A stretch of DNA of 64,000 nucleotides from positions 1-64,000 of the forward strand of contig NZ_BILY01000020.1 in assembly GCF_004000805.1 (NCBI RefSeq), given 5' to 3'. This document shows, piece after piece, positions 8,702 through 18,071 of the stretch; the stretch's first letter is position 1; every line of letters begins with the position of its first letter. Below the pieces are notes generated by a model. That model searched no databases, had not been told where the DNA came from, and saw nothing but the letters and a program-made list of their open reading frames with translations. The position numbers were made by a program, and so were the translations under genes. Origin of the DNA: Paenibacillus glycanilyticus NBRC 16618 (GTDB lineage: Bacteria; Bacillota; Bacilli; Paenibacillales; Paenibacillaceae).

Positions 8702-10435
8702 TTAGTCCAACTCCTTGCACGCTTTATAAACTTCGGATGGCAGGAACGGATTACCGTCATATTTCAGCAGGCTGCGGATCTTCTCCGCGAAGCCTGCATG
8801 CATCTTAATTTGGCCGGCGAGCTGCGCGGTTGCGTTATTCTCGATTACAACCACCTTCTTCGCTTGCTGCAGGTGAGGAATCAGCTGCTCCGTCGGGAAC
8901 GGATGAATTTGACGGATCGTAATATGATTCGACGTAATTCCGTCTTTAGCGAGCCATTCGCGGGCTTGATCGATCGTTCCGCCCGTAGAACCCATGCCGA
9001 TAATCAGAAGATCCGGCGTTTCGTTAGCCGCATCGATGCGAAGACCGTCGCGAATTTGCAAGCCGTTCAGCTTGTTGAGTCGTTTATCCATCATATTCTG
9101 GCGGTTAACCGCGCTCTCGGAAGGACGGCCCGTTTCGTCATGCTCCACTCCGGTAACGTGGTGAATACCGTGCTTAGCGCCAGGCAGTACGCGCGGCGAT
9201 ACGCCGTCTTCCGTCAATTCGTAACGCTTGAACAGCTGCTGGGCTTCCAGTTCCGGCGCTTCCTCAATAAGCTTGCCGCGATTGATTTGAATCGATTGGA
9301 AATCAAACGGCTCGCAGGATTGCTTGCCAAGCGACAGCTGAAGGTCGGTCATCACGATAACCGGCACTTGATATTGCTCCGAAAGGTTGAAGGCTTCAAT
9401 CATATCATAGAAGCAGTCTTCGATAGACGCGGGAGCGATAACGATCTTCGGGATCTCTCCGTGCGTACCGTATACCATTGCGTTAAGGTCGGATTGCTCC
9501 TGCTTGGTGGGCAGACCCGTCGATGGGCCGCCGCGCTGCGTATCCACGATAACAAGCGGAGTTTCCGTCATGCCGGCAAGACCGATAGCCTCCATCATCA
9601 AGGACAGACCGGGACCCGCGGAAGCCGTCATTGTGCGCACGCCCGCATAGTTGGCGCCAATCGCCATCGTTACCGCCGCGATTTCGTCCTCCGTCTGAAC
9701 GACGGTACCGCCAAGCGCCGGCAGCTTCTTAATGAGGTATTCCATGATTTCGGATGCCGGCGTGATTGGATAAGCGGACATCAGACGGCAGCCTGCAGCC
9801 AGAGAGCCGAGGCCAATCGCTTCGTTGCCGATCATAAACAGCTTCTGACGGCCGTCCGCTTCATCCAGCTTGAACTCGTTAAGCGGTCCGCCCGCTTGCT
9901 CCAACACGAACTCGGCGCCGCGTTTTACCGCCTCGATATTTTTCTCGACGACAGCCGCGCCTTTGCGTCCGAACTCTTCTTCTACCGCTTTATTAAATAC
10001 CTCAAGAGGCAAACCGAGCAAAGCCCAGGATGCGCCTGAAGCAACCATGTTCTTCATCAGGGAAGTACCAAGCTCTTCCGCCATCGCCGTAATCGGAACA
10101 GCGAACAGTCGCGCGTCTATACCTTCCGGTACAACGGGATTAAACTTCGCATCTGCCACGATAACACCGCCGCTGCGAAGCTCTTTTGCATTCAAATCTA
10201 TGCTTTCTTGGTCGAACGCCACGAGGATGTCCAGATCATCGGAGATCGCCCGGATCGGGTATGTGCTGATTCGAATTTTATTATTTGTATGTCCGCCTTT
10301 GATTCGAGACGAGAAATGACGATATCCGTAAAGATAATACCCAAGCCGGTTAAGCGCCGTGGAAAAAATACGGTCCGTACTTTCGACGCCTTCCCCTTGT
10401 TGCCCTCCGATCTTCCAAGACAATTGACTAATCAA
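8702..10435 (-). CDS. korA: 2-oxoacid:ferredoxin oxidoreductase, fused gamma-alpha subunit
   Basis: Partner of KorB. The gamma domain comes first (KIGGQQGEG, then KGGHTNNKIRIS), followed by the alpha/pyrimidine-binding domain (SAYPITPASEIMEYL), the fused arrangement common in Bacillota and archaea. I chose a TTG start at 10435 (577 residues, MISQLSWKIGGQQGEG) because AGAGGAG stands 9 nt upstream and Bacillus homologues begin there; the ATG at 10444 touches the ribosome-binding site and is too close. In B. subtilis this interval holds tdh-kbl instead, so the locus content is lineage-specific. Confidence 0.93.
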   Translation of the reverse strand: MISQLSWKIGGQQGEGVESTDRIFSTALNRLGYYLYGYRHFSSRIKGGHTNNKIRISTYPIRAISDDLDILVAFDQESIDLNAKELRSGGVIVADAKFNPVVPEGIDARLFAVPITAMAEELGTSLMKNMVASGASWALLGLPLEVFNKAVEEEFGRKGAAVVEKNIEAVKRGAEFVLEQAGGPLNEFKLDEADGRQKLFMIGNEAIGLGSLAAGCRLMSAYPITPASEIMEYLIKKLPALGGTVVQTEDEIAAVTMAIGANYAGVRTMTASAGPGLSLMMEAIGLAGMTETPLVIVDTQRGGPSTGLPTKQEQSDLNAMVYGTHGEIPKIVIAPASIEDCFYDMIEAFNLSEQYQVPVIVMTDLQLSLGKQSCEPFDFQSIQINRGKLIEEAPELEAQQLFKRYELTEDGVSPRVLPGAKHGIHHVTGVEHDETGRPSESAVNRQNMMDKRLNKLNGLQIRDGLRIDAANETPDLLIIGMGSTGGTIDQAREWLAKDGITSNHITIRQIHPFPTEQLIPHLQQAKKVVVIENNATAQLAGQIKMHAGFAEKIRSLLKYDGNPFLPSEVYKACKELD

Positions 10436-10501
10436 AACGCCCATCTCCTCTTTTTGATGGCTTAAGCCGCGTACATTACTAAGGGCAATATCCAACAATA
10501 A

Positions 10502-10530
10502 TTTATATAATGAATGAACAGTCAAACCAA
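10502..10530 (-). promoter_or_regulatory. Candidate korA promoter
   Basis: TTGGTT (10525-10530) and TATAAA (10502-10507) at 17 bp on the minus strand. An alternative, TTGCAT-17-TACACT, lies at 10530-10558. Which is used is not decided. Confidence 0.5.
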
Positions 10531-10577
10531 GTGTAAAGGTGCGGTTTGAAAAATGCAAGATGTAAACGTTTAATGAA

Positions 10578-10592
10578 TGATAATCATTTTCG
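10578..10592. promoter_or_regulatory. Candidate Fur box upstream of korAB
   Basis: TGATAATCATTTTCG matches the Bacillus 7-1-7 Fur motif TGATAAT-N-ATTATCA at 12 of 14 informative positions. It lies about 20 bp upstream of the nearer candidate -35, in the gap between the dipeptidase gene and korA. KorB is an iron-sulfur enzyme, so iron control would make sense. PerR or Zur would recognise a similar sequence. Confidence 0.5.
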
Positions 10593-10633
10593 ATTGTTTA
10601 TATACCGTATTCAGATCTGTTGCGAGTCGCTTG

Positions 10634-11578
10634 CTATTCCGGCAGATTTTCGTTCAAAAATGAAAGCGCATTACCCGACAGAAACCGCTTGGTCTGCTCC
10701 ACCGTGTAGTTTTTGAGCAGCGCTTCGCGCAGCCTGTACACTTCTCCGGGATGGGTCAGTCCGTTCACATATTTGTCGATTCCGTCAAAGTCGGAGCCAA
10801 GCATGATATGATGCTCCCCGCCTAGTCCGCCGACATGATCGACGTGCCGTAACACATGGTCAACCGATACCTGCTCCCCTTCCGCCACAAACCATGGCAC
10901 GTAGGTTATGCCGATGAGTCCCTGCAGCGCGATAATAGCCTTTATCTGGTCATCCGTCAGATTGCGGGGATGATTGAGAATCGCTTTCGCATTGGAATGG
11001 GAGGCAATAATTGTTCTCTCGGCCAAATCCGCGACATCCCAGAATGCTCGTTCCGACAGGTGGGATACATCCACCAGTATGCCCAGTTTGTCGCATTCGG
11101 CGACAAACGCCTTCCCCTTGGCTGTCAGACCGCCTCCACGCGGCTCCATAACGCCGTCTGCGGCCCAGTTCGCATGGTTCCAAGTCAATCCTGCCGCACG
11201 AACGCCAAGGCGGTGCAGGAGCCTTAGAATCGGTATGCTGCCCTGAAGACCGTCAACGCCTTCCAGCGAGAGCAAAGCGCCTATTTTGCCGGAAGCGAGG
11301 CTTGCTGTCAGATCGGATTGATTGCGGATCAGCATCATATCCGGACAAGTCAGGACCTTCTGGTAGAAATGGTCGATGCACTCTAATATAGGCTCGATAG
11401 AGCCGTTCAGCTTCTCCGGTATGTACACCGCAAAGGTTTGAAGGACGGCACCCGATTCCTTTAACCGTTCATATGTTACGTCCAGCATACCCGGTTCACT
11501 TTTTTGAAAAGTCAGATGGGGATGCACAAGCAGTTTGCTCAATACATCGCAATGAAAATCCGCAACGCCAAAGGACAC
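10634..11578 (-). CDS. Membrane-dipeptidase family (M19) zinc dipeptidase
   Basis: Zinc dipeptidase of the renal dipeptidase family, hydrolysing dipeptides, sometimes with a D-residue. In 314 residues it has the HxD metal motif FHCD (9-12), the bridging Glu in LSLEGVDG, and downstream His in VDVSHLSE and IASHSNA. No signal peptide is visible, so it is likely cytoplasmic despite the family name. The GTG start is supported by AGAGGTGATC 7 nt upstream. It lies between spoVS (which has its own terminator) and korA. Confidence 0.92.
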   Translation of the reverse strand: MSFGVADFHCDVLSKLLVHPHLTFQKSEPGMLDVTYERLKESGAVLQTFAVYIPEKLNGSIEPILECIDHFYQKVLTCPDMMLIRNQSDLTASLASGKIGALLSLEGVDGLQGSIPILRLLHRLGVRAAGLTWNHANWAADGVMEPRGGGLTAKGKAFVAECDKLGILVDVSHLSERAFWDVADLAERTIIASHSNAKAILNHPRNLTDDQIKAIIALQGLIGITYVPWFVAEGEQVSVDHVLRHVDHVGGLGGEHHIMLGSDFDGIDKYVNGLTHPGEVYRLREALLKNYTVEQTKRFLSGNALSFLNENLPE

Positions 11579-11623
11579 CTTCGATCACCTCTCCGCTTAC
11601 TCCGCCAGCTTCAACAAAGCAAA

Positions 11624-11650
11624 AAACCTGTCTACTTCGTAAACAGGTTT
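11624..11650 (-). terminator. Terminator of spoVS
   Basis: AAACCTGT (11624-11631) and ACAGGTTT (11643-11650) with six T following on the minus strand. Confidence 0.88.
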
Positions 11651-11687
11651 CAATACCCGGTAAAATCCAGCCTTGCTTGGTTAGATG

Positions 11688-11948
11688 TTACCTAGGTTCA
11701 ACAATCAGTTTTATCGCTGTTCGGTCTTCTCCATCAATAACAATGTCAGTAAATGCCGGTACACAAATCAAATCCACCCCGCTCGGAGCTACGAATCCGC
11801 GAGCAATCGCTACTGCCTTGATCGCTTGATTGAGTGCACCCGCCCCGATGGCTTGCAATTCAGCGGCGCCGCGTTCACGCAAAACTCCGGCCAGCGCACC
11901 TGCAACGGAATTTGGATTGGACTTTGCTGAAACTTTTAATACTTCCAT
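11688..11948 (-). CDS. spoVS: Stage V sporulation protein S
   Basis: 86-residue Alba-like protein needed for normal spore coat and cortex maturation in B. subtilis. The sequence MEVLKVSAKSNPNSVAGALA is diagnostic and very conserved in length. A strong ribosome-binding site (GAGGAGGTCC) precedes it. A sigma-H promoter lies upstream and a terminator follows, so it can be expressed alone at the start of sporulation. Confidence 0.97.
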   Translation of the reverse strand: MEVLKVSAKSNPNSVAGALAGVLRERGAAELQAIGAGALNQAIKAVAIARGFVAPSGVDLICVPAFTDIVIDGEDRTAIKLIVEPR

Positions 11949-11998
11949 GAAAAAGGACCTCCTCGGGAATGATGGATGGATTCCACTATTTAGATAGT

Positions 11999-12025
11999 AT
12001 TCGAGAGAGGTTAAAAAATTCCTGC
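11999..12025 (-). promoter_or_regulatory. Sigma-H promoter of spoVS
   Basis: Minus strand reads GCAGGAATT (12017-12025), 11 bp, CTCGAAT (11999-12005), matching the sigma-H pattern RnAGGAwww-N11/12-RnnGAAT with one mismatch. B. subtilis spoVS is known to be sigma-H dependent. Confidence 0.78.
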
Positions 12026-12087
12026 TACGCCCGCAATAACTTTCATATCAATTCTGAATTGGCTAAACTTTTAGAATATTCATATAA

Positions 12088-12885
12088 CTACTGCATGAGC
12101 AGCCAGTCGTCTTCGGTAAGGCGAATTTTCTGGATTTTGGTCGCTTGCCCCGTTGCGTCGTCAATCTGAACCGACACCGCATGCAAATGCCAATCCCCTT
12201 CATCCACCACAAAGCGTGTTGGCAGCTGAGTCAAGAATTTGTGCAGTACAGCGTTGCGTTCCATGCCCAGAACGCCATCGCGAGGCCCTGTCATGCCTAC
12301 ATCCGTTAAATAAGCGGTGCCGCCCGGCAGAATCCGGTCATCGTTCGTTTGCACATGCGTATGCGTTCCCACAACGATTGACGCCTGACCGGCCAAATGC
12401 CAGCCCATTGCAATTTTCTCGGAGGTCGCTTCCGCATGGAAATCCACCAGTATGTTTTTCGTTTTCTCTTTTGCCAGCGCAACCAGCTCTTCTGCTTTCC
12501 GGAACGGGCAGTCAATCGGAGGCAGGAATGTCCGGCCTTGCAAATTAATAATCGCCAGTTGCTTGCCATTGGCTTTAATAAGCGCGTGTCCTTGGCCTGG
12601 AGTGCCTTCCGGGAAGTTGGCCGGACGCACAATGCGCGGCTCATCGTCAATCCATTCAAAGATATCTTTATTGTCCCAAGTATGATTGCCCATCGTAATG
12701 CCGTGAACGCCCCATTCGAAAAACTCGCGCGCAATCGCAGCCGTAATGCCGCGGCCAGCTGCGGCGTTCTCGCCGTTCACGATAATAATATGCGGGTTGT
12801 ATTTGCTTCTGAGTGCCGGAAGCACCTGCTTTAGTGCTTTGCGTCCAACGCTTCCTACGATATCTCCAATAAATAATACGTTCAC
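12088..12885 (-). CDS. ymdB: Metallophosphoesterase YmdB (2',3'-cyclic nucleotide phosphodiesterase)
   Basis: Calcineurin-like metallophosphoesterase that hydrolyses 2',3'-cAMP and affects biofilm and motility decisions in B. subtilis. At 265 residues it is the family length (TIGR00282 type). Metal motifs FIGDIVG (N-terminus), NGENAA, MGNHTWD and GTHTHVQTND are intact. The GTG start has AAAGGAG 7 nt upstream. As in Bacillus it sits directly behind rny, separated by a terminator. Confidence 0.96.
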   Translation of the reverse strand: MNVLFIGDIVGSVGRKALKQVLPALRSKYNPHIIIVNGENAAAGRGITAAIAREFFEWGVHGITMGNHTWDNKDIFEWIDDEPRIVRPANFPEGTPGQGHALIKANGKQLAIINLQGRTFLPPIDCPFRKAEELVALAKEKTKNILVDFHAEATSEKIAMGWHLAGQASIVVGTHTHVQTNDDRILPGGTAYLTDVGMTGPRDGVLGMERNAVLHKFLTQLPTRFVVDEGDWHLHAVSVQIDDATGQATKIQKIRLTEDDWLLMQ

Positions 12886-12908
12886 TCTGCCACTCCTTTA
12901 GTATGCAA

Positions 12909-12935
12909 AAAAGTGGCTGACAAGCAGCCACTTTT
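12909..12935 (-). terminator. Terminator of rny
   Basis: Perfect 11-bp arms AAAAGTGGCTG and CAGCCACTTTT with a 5-nt loop. Six T end it on the minus strand. It lies between rny and ymdB, so ymdB depends on read-through or its own start. Confidence 0.9.
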
Positions 12936-12958
12936 CGTTCTTGCTATTTGCTTGCGAT

Positions 12959-14500
12959 CTACTTCGCGTATTCAACTGCACGGGTCTCACGAATAACCGT
13001 AACTTTAATATGTCCCGGATAATCGAGTTCACTCTCGATTTTCTTCGTAATATCGCGTGCAAGCCGGAATGCTTCCGTATCGTCAATCTTCTCAGGTTGA
13101 ACCATAACACGGACTTCGCGTCCCGCTTGAATGGCGAAAGACTTCTCTACGCCGTCGAACGACTCCGAGATATCTTCCAGCTTCTCCAGGCGTTTGATGT
13201 ACGTTTCAAGCGTCTCGCGCCGTGCGCCTGGACGTGCGGCAGACAAGGCGTCTGCTGCTCCCACCAGCATTGCGATAACGGAAGTCGCTTCAACATCGCC
13301 ATGGTGGGAAGCGATACTGTTGATGACAACAGGATGCTCCTTGTACTTCTTCGCCAGCTCTACGCCGATCTCAACGTGCGAGCCCTCAACCTCGTGGTCA
13401 AGCGCCTTGCCGATATCGTGCAGAAGACCTGCGCGCTTAGCAAGCGTGATATCCTCGCCAAGCTCTGCAGCCATAAGGCCGGTCAAATAAGCAACCTCCA
13501 TCGAGTGCTTCAGTACGTTCTGACCGTAGCTTGTCCGGTACTTGAGACGTCCCAGAATTTTAATCAAATCAGGGTGCAAACCATGAACCCCAACTTCGAA
13601 AGTAGCTTGCTCGCCGTATTCGCGAATCCGCTCGTCCACTTCCTTACGGGACTTCTCGACCATCTCTTCAATGCGTGCCGGATGTATACGACCATCTGCA
13701 ACAAGCTTCTCAAGTGAAGTCCGAGCAATTTCGCGTCTAATCGGGTCAAAGCCAGACAGAATGACCGCTTCCGGTGTATCGTCGATAATCAAATCGATAC
13801 CAGTCAATGTTTCGAGTGCACGGATATTACGGCCCTCACGTCCAATAATACGGCCTTTCATTTCTTCGTTAGGCAGGGTAACGACCGATACAGTCGTCTC
13901 TGCTACGTGATCCGCCGCACATCGTTGAATAGCGAGTGAAATAATGTCCCGCGCCTTTCGATCGGCTTCTTCTTTCGCTTGCTGCTCGATCTCTTTGATC
14001 ATCTGTGCTGTTTCGTGACGCACTTCCTGCTCCACATTCGACAAAATAATCGATTTCGCATCCTCCATGGTCAAGCTGGAGATGCGCTCCAATTCACTAA
14101 GCTGCTGCTTGTAAATGGATTCAATTTGTTCTTGTGTTTCATCGATCCGTTTCTCTTTGTTGGCCACTAATTCTTCTTTGCGTTCAAGCGCTTCTATCTT
14201 TTTATCCAGCGACTCCTCTTTCTGGAGCAAGCGTCTTTCTTGACGCAAGGACTCGTTACGCCGCTCACGGATGTCTTTTTCAGCCTCCGTACGGAGTTTG
14301 TGGATTTCATCTTTTGCTTCGAGCACCGTTTCTTTCTTCTGGGCTTCTGCTTCCTTCTTCGCATTCTCTACGATTTGAACAGCAGCTTGCTCAGCGCTGG
14401 AAATCTTGGCCTCGGCAATCGACTTACGAATAAAATAACCAATCCCAAAGAAAATAACGCCAACAACGAGACAGATCAACACCGTCCAAATAGGGTCCAT
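12959..14500 (-). CDS. rny: Ribonuclease Y
   Basis: Membrane-anchored endoribonuclease that starts mRNA decay. The 513-residue protein has one N-terminal transmembrane helix (about 4-25), a long charged coiled coil (about 30-190), a KH RNA-binding motif [10 protein letters not shown] (217-226) and the catalytic HD pair in [12 protein letters not shown] (His361-Asp362). I chose the ATG at 14500 because AGGAGG lies 8 nt upstream; the GTG at 14509 is fused to that site. RicA, encoded 8 kb downstream, is a known specificity factor of this enzyme. Confidence 0.97.
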   Translation of the reverse strand: MDPIWTVLICLVVGVIFFGIGYFIRKSIAEAKISSAEQAAVQIVENAKKEAEAQKKETVLEAKDEIHKLRTEAEKDIRERRNESLRQERRLLQKEESLDKKIEALERKEELVANKEKRIDETQEQIESIYKQQLSELERISSLTMEDAKSIILSNVEQEVRHETAQMIKEIEQQAKEEADRKARDIISLAIQRCAADHVAETTVSVVTLPNEEMKGRIIGREGRNIRALETLTGIDLIIDDTPEAVILSGFDPIRREIARTSLEKLVADGRIHPARIEEMVEKSRKEVDERIREYGEQATFEVGVHGLHPDLIKILGRLKYRTSYGQNVLKHSMEVAYLTGLMAAELGEDITLAKRAGLLHDIGKALDHEVEGSHVEIGVELAKKYKEHPVVINSIASHHGDVEATSVIAMLVGAADALSAARPGARRETLETYIKRLEKLEDISESFDGVEKSFAIQAGREVRVMVQPEKIDDTEAFRLARDITKKIESELDYPGHIKVTVIRETRAVEYAK

Positions 14501-14662
14501 CTTGTTCACCTCCTCGTTGCATTCACCAAGGCAAGCTTGGGATGATATTAGGTTTTTAGCCGGTTTCCATACCGATTGATTCTCTAACTTATTGACGAAA
14601 ATAATCGTTTCAAATCAACTTTTGGAAGGAAAATTGATTTGATATAAAAGGAATACAATTTT

Positions 14663-14692
14663 ATTTTATCTTTTGGCAAAATCAATTGTCAA
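14663..14692 (-). promoter_or_regulatory. Sigma-A promoter of rny
   Basis: TTGACA (14687-14692) and TAAAAT (14663-14668) with 18 bp between, on the minus strand. The -35 lies within the last codons of recX. A roughly 150-nt leader follows. Confidence 0.75.
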
Positions 14693-15362
14693 GCAAAAGC
14701 CCTTCATCCTCATCCGCCTGCTCGATTTCCGCTTCATCTATAGCCGCTTTTGCCGCTTGTTTAACGACATCCGAAGGAAAGCCCCTACGCATTAAAAAGG
14801 CCATCAGCTTCTGCCGTTTCTCTCTGTTCTCTCCTTTGAGAGAGCGCCATTTCTTCTTCGCCGCATGCACGGCGGATGCGAGTTCGTCTTCCTTATCGAT
14901 GGAATCAAGCGCGTCGGAAGCCGCCTGCTTCGATACTCCGCGCTGGTGCAGCTCCTGCTTGATCCAGCGGCGACCCTTCTGACTGTAACGGATACGCTGC
15001 AGCGCAAAATGCCGCGCATACTCTCCATCATCAACAATATGTTCCGATTCTAAACGTTCAAGCGCGTAAGCAATTGGTTCGGGTTCAAATTCCTTGCGGA
15101 GCAAATATTGTTCGATCTGTTTGCGGGTTCTTGCTTTTACGCCAAGATAGGTGACAGCAAGCGAATAAGCCCGGTATCTTTCGTCCTCTTCGGCAATCTC
15201 GGCAATAGCTTCCCTTGTAAGCTCCTTCCCTTTAAACAGCGTATATTTTATAAGAAGATCCTCGTGGACGGATAACAACGGCTCTTCCACGCCGTTTGAA
15301 TACACATGGTATCGTTTACGATCCTTGCTGTCCTGCTCGACCGCAGAAATCTCGATTAACAT
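14682..15362 (-). CDS. recX: Regulatory protein RecX
   Basis: Modulator of RecA filament growth. At 226 residues it shows helical repeats with RecX-type patterns such as YLGVKARTRKQIEQYL, RIRYSQKGRRWIKQEL and LMRRGFPSDVVKQA. It lies directly behind recA, the usual partner position, separated by a long GC-rich hairpin. The ribosome-binding site is weak, which together with the hairpin suggests low expression relative to recA. In B. subtilis recX lies elsewhere, and pbpX occupies this slot. Confidence 0.93.
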   Translation of the reverse strand: MLIEISAVEQDSKDRKRYHVYSNGVEEPLLSVHEDLLIKYTLFKGKELTREAIAEIAEEDERYRAYSLAVTYLGVKARTRKQIEQYLLRKEFEPEPIAYALERLESEHIVDDGEYARHFALQRIRYSQKGRRWIKQELHQRGVSKQAASDALDSIDKEDELASAVHAAKKKWRSLKGENREKRQKLMAFLMRRGFPSDVVKQAAKAAIDEAEIEQADEDEGLLLDN

Positions 15363-15386
15363 CCTGGTTACACCCCGTTCATTGCA

Positions 15387-15426
15387 AAGAAGCAGCGCCG
15401 CCCTCGAAAGGACGGCGCTGCTTCTT
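15387..15426 (-). terminator. Strong recA-recX intergenic hairpin (partial terminator or attenuator)
   Basis: Perfect 14-bp arms AAGAAGCAGCGCCG and CGGCGCTGCTTCTT around a 12-nt loop, just behind the recA stop. The T-run on the minus side is short (TTCTTT), so it may lower rather than stop recX transcription, or it may stabilise recA mRNA. Confidence 0.7.
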
Positions 15427-15441
15427 CCTTAATTATTCCTA

Positions 15442-16497
15442 TTAATCGTCAAGTTCCGACTCATCAAAGTCATCGTCATCATCCTGCGAGAAGTTCGCAG
15501 GCTGCGCGGAAGCGGACAAATTGCTTTGCTCGCGGATTTGTCTCTCGATTACAGCAGCCACTTCCGGATGATCCTTCAGGAACTGCTTGGCATTCTCGCG
15601 GCCTTGGCCAAGACGGTCGCCATTGTAGGAGAACCAAGCTCCGCTCTTCTGAACGATATCCATCTCTACGCCAATATCTACAAGGCTGCCTTCTCTCGAA
15701 ATGCCTTCGCCGTACATGATATCAATCTCCGCTTGCTTGAACGGAGGAGCTACTTTGTTCTTCACGACTTTAATCCGCGTACGGTTACCAACCATATCGT
15801 TGCCTTGCTTGATTGTCTCAATCCGGCGTACTTCCAGACGCACGCTGGAATAGAACTTCAGTGCACGGCCGCCAGGCGTAGTTTCCGGGTTACCGAACAT
15901 AACGCCGACTTTCTCGCGCAACTGGTTAATAAAGATGGCGATTGTCTTCGACTTGCTGATCGCGCCACCCAATTTACGCAGAGCCTGCGACATCAGACGT
16001 GCTTGCAGACCGACATGGGAATCCCCCATATCGCCTTCAATCTCTGCTTTCGGTACAAGTGCTGCTACCGAGTCGATAACGATAATGTCGACCGCGCCGC
16101 TTCGTACAAGCGCTTCTGCGATCTCAAGCGCCTGTTCGCCCGTATCCGGCTGCGACAACAGCAGTTCGTCGATATTTACGCCCAGCTTGCTCGCGTACAA
16201 TGGATCAAGCGCATGCTCCGCATCGATAAATGCAGCTTGTCCGCCGATTCGTTGTACTTCCGCAATAGCGTGAAGCGCAACGGTTGTTTTACCGGAAGAT
16301 TCCGGTCCGTAGCATTCGATAATACGGCCTCTTGGCATACCGCCGATTCCAAGAGCAATATCTAAAGCAATTGAACCGCTTGGTACGGTTTCAACTTGCA
16401 TATGTGTGGATTCCCCTAATTTCATGATGGAGCCTTTACCAAATTGCTTCTCAATTTGACGTAAAGCCATCTCCAAAGCAGCACGACGATCCGACAA
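15442..16497 (-). CDS. recA: DNA recombinase RecA
   Basis: ATP-dependent strand-exchange protein and co-protease for LexA. Walker A GPESSGKT, Walker [13 protein letters not shown] and the loop [19 protein letters not shown] are intact. The C-terminus is acidic ([13 protein letters not shown]), as usual. I prefer the TTG at 16497 ([14 protein letters not shown], 351 residues), since homologues begin MSDR and AAGGA is about 10 nt upstream; the GTG at 16506 would crowd that site. A LexA box and a sigma-A promoter stand upstream. Confidence 0.97.
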   Translation of the reverse strand: MSDRRAALEMALRQIEKQFGKGSIMKLGESTHMQVETVPSGSIALDIALGIGGMPRGRIIECYGPESSGKTTVALHAIAEVQRIGGQAAFIDAEHALDPLYASKLGVNIDELLLSQPDTGEQALEIAEALVRSGAVDIIVIDSVAALVPKAEIEGDMGDSHVGLQARLMSQALRKLGGAISKSKTIAIFINQLREKVGVMFGNPETTPGGRALKFYSSVRLEVRRIETIKQGNDMVGNRTRIKVVKNKVAPPFKQAEIDIMYGEGISREGSLVDIGVEMDIVQKSGAWFSYNGDRLGQGRENAKQFLKDHPEVAAVIERQIREQSNLSASAQPANFSQDDDDDFDESELDD

Positions 16498-16528
16498 GCT
16501 ACTCACATCCTTCGTTATTTATAATTGT

Positions 16529-16557
16529 ATGATACCTTGTTTCCGCTCAAATGCCAA
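16529..16557 (-). promoter_or_regulatory. Sigma-A promoter of recA
   Basis: TTGGCA (16552-16557), 17 bp, TATCAT (16529-16534) on the minus strand, about 32 bp before the TTG start. Confidence 0.82.
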
Positions 16558-16566
16558 GCTTTTTTT

Positions 16567-16580
16567 CGAACATACATTCG
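16567..16580. promoter_or_regulatory. LexA (DinR) SOS box of recA
   Basis: CGAACATACATTCG matches the Bacillota SOS box CGAACATATGTTCG at 12 of 14 positions. It sits 9 bp upstream of the recA -35 box, as expected for SOS control. Confidence 0.82.
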
Positions 16581-16677
16581 TCTTTTTATTTCCACGTCCT
16601 TTCCAGACGCATGGCGAAACGGCTTTTGCCCTGTTGGGCAACTATGCGCGATTCGTTATGCTTCTAAAAATAGACAT

Positions 16678-16712
16678 AAAAAAACCGCAGCAAAGTAATC
16701 TTCGCCACGGTT
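16678..16712 (-). terminator. Terminator of cinA
   Basis: 13-bp stem (16683-16695 with 16700-16712), fully paired if G-U pairs are allowed, ending in seven T on the minus strand. Confidence 0.85.
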
Positions 16713-16782
16713 CTTCCGCATGAGACCAATTATAGCGGAAATGGTACAAACAGGCAAGTATTATTCGGGCTAATCCGACAAT

Positions 16783-18033
16783 TTATTGTTCGCGCAGTCT
16801 CAGCCACAATTGATATATGGCCGCCTTTACCGCACGGATGCGGATGATGGCGCGGGTACCGGAGAAATGACCGGTGAATACGGCTGTCGGCTTGCCCCTC
16901 TCGGCAACCGCGTAATAGACCAAGCCAACGGGCTTGCCTTCCGCTTGAGCCGGGCCGGCTACCCCCGTGAGCGACACGCCAAAATCGGAATCTCCGATCT
17001 GTCTGACGCGTTCGGCCATCATTGCTGCCGTGGATTCGCTGATCGCTCCCGGCGCCCCGTCTCCTTCAAGCTGCGCCATCGGGATGCCAAGCAGCTTATG
17101 CTTCATCTCGTTCGTATAAGTAACAACGCCGCCGGAATATTCCCCGCTGCTGCCGGGAATGCCGGTAATAAGCTCGGCAAGCAAGCCTCCGCTGATGCTT
17201 TCGGCTGTCGAAAGCTTTCTTCTCGATGTCCGAAGCAGCTGCACGACCTGCTCTTCCAGCGTAATCTCGTCCTGCGCGAATAAGTACTCGCCCACCCGCT
17301 GCTTGATCGCATCGACGGTTTGATCCAGCTTGACTATCGCATCGGATTCGTTCGCCGCTTTCGTAGATACCCGAATGGCAACCTCGCCTTCCTTCGCATA
17401 CGGCGCGATAGTAGGGTCCGATTGGGCTTCGATCAGATCAATCAGCTTTGCTTCCAGCGTCGATTCCCCGATCCCTGCAAACATAAGCAGTCTCGAATAA
17501 AGCGGTTCTTCTGCCCCCAGAATAGACCGGAGCCAATCCGACGCCGGCCCTTCCATCATCGGCTTCATCTCGCGAGGAGGCCCGGGTAGGAGCAAATAAT
17601 GAGTCCCGTCTTCGGACAGGCCGTTGCCGACGGCAAGCCCGGCTTCATTATCAATCGGGGTGCTACCGTCAATCATCAGCGCCTGTCTGCGGTTGCTCTC
17701 TACCATGTGGATGCCGCGAGAGGCGAACATTTGCTCGATTTTATCCATGGAAGGCTGATGAAGGGAAAGGCCGCGGTTCAGATAGGCCGCAAGAACGTCC
17801 TTCGTCAGATCATCCTGCGTAGGACCAAGCCCGCCGGTAAACACAAGCAGGTCGGCACGCTGGCGGGCAATCTCGATCGCTTGGCGAATCCGATTCGGAT
17901 TATCGCCGACGACTGTCTGGAAGTAAACGTCGATGCCAAGCGATGCGAGTTTTCTGGACAAGAATTGCGCGTTCGTATTGACGATTTGACCGAGTAAAAG
18001 CTCGGTGCCCACTGCGATAATTTCAGCTTTCAT
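16783..18033 (-). CDS. cinA: CinA: competence/damage-inducible protein, NMN deamidase family
   Basis: Two-domain protein: an N-terminal molybdopterin-binding-like COG1058 domain (MKAEIIAVGTELLLGQ, VFTGGLGPTQDDLT) and a C-terminal CinA domain with NMN-deamidase signatures (ESISGGLLAELIT, YSGGVVTYTNEMK, GVAGP). At 416 residues it equals the Bacillus protein. The start at 18033 follows GAAGGGGGAAA. It stands between pgsA and recA as in B. subtilis, where it belongs to the competence regulon; here a terminator separates it from recA. Confidence 0.95.
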   Translation of the reverse strand: MKAEIIAVGTELLLGQIVNTNAQFLSRKLASLGIDVYFQTVVGDNPNRIRQAIEIARQRADLLVFTGGLGPTQDDLTKDVLAAYLNRGLSLHQPSMDKIEQMFASRGIHMVESNRRQALMIDGSTPIDNEAGLAVGNGLSEDGTHYLLLPGPPREMKPMMEGPASDWLRSILGAEEPLYSRLLMFAGIGESTLEAKLIDLIEAQSDPTIAPYAKEGEVAIRVSTKAANESDAIVKLDQTVDAIKQRVGEYLFAQDEITLEEQVVQLLRTSRRKLSTAESISGGLLAELITGIPGSSGEYSGGVVTYTNEMKHKLLGIPMAQLEGDGAPGAISESTAAMMAERVRQIGDSDFGVSLTGVAGPAQAEGKPVGLVYYAVAERGKPTAVFTGHFSGTRAIIRIRAVKAAIYQLWLRLREQ

Positions 18034-18071
18034 GCGATTTCCCCCTTCGAATCCTGCAGCATTAGGAAGCA

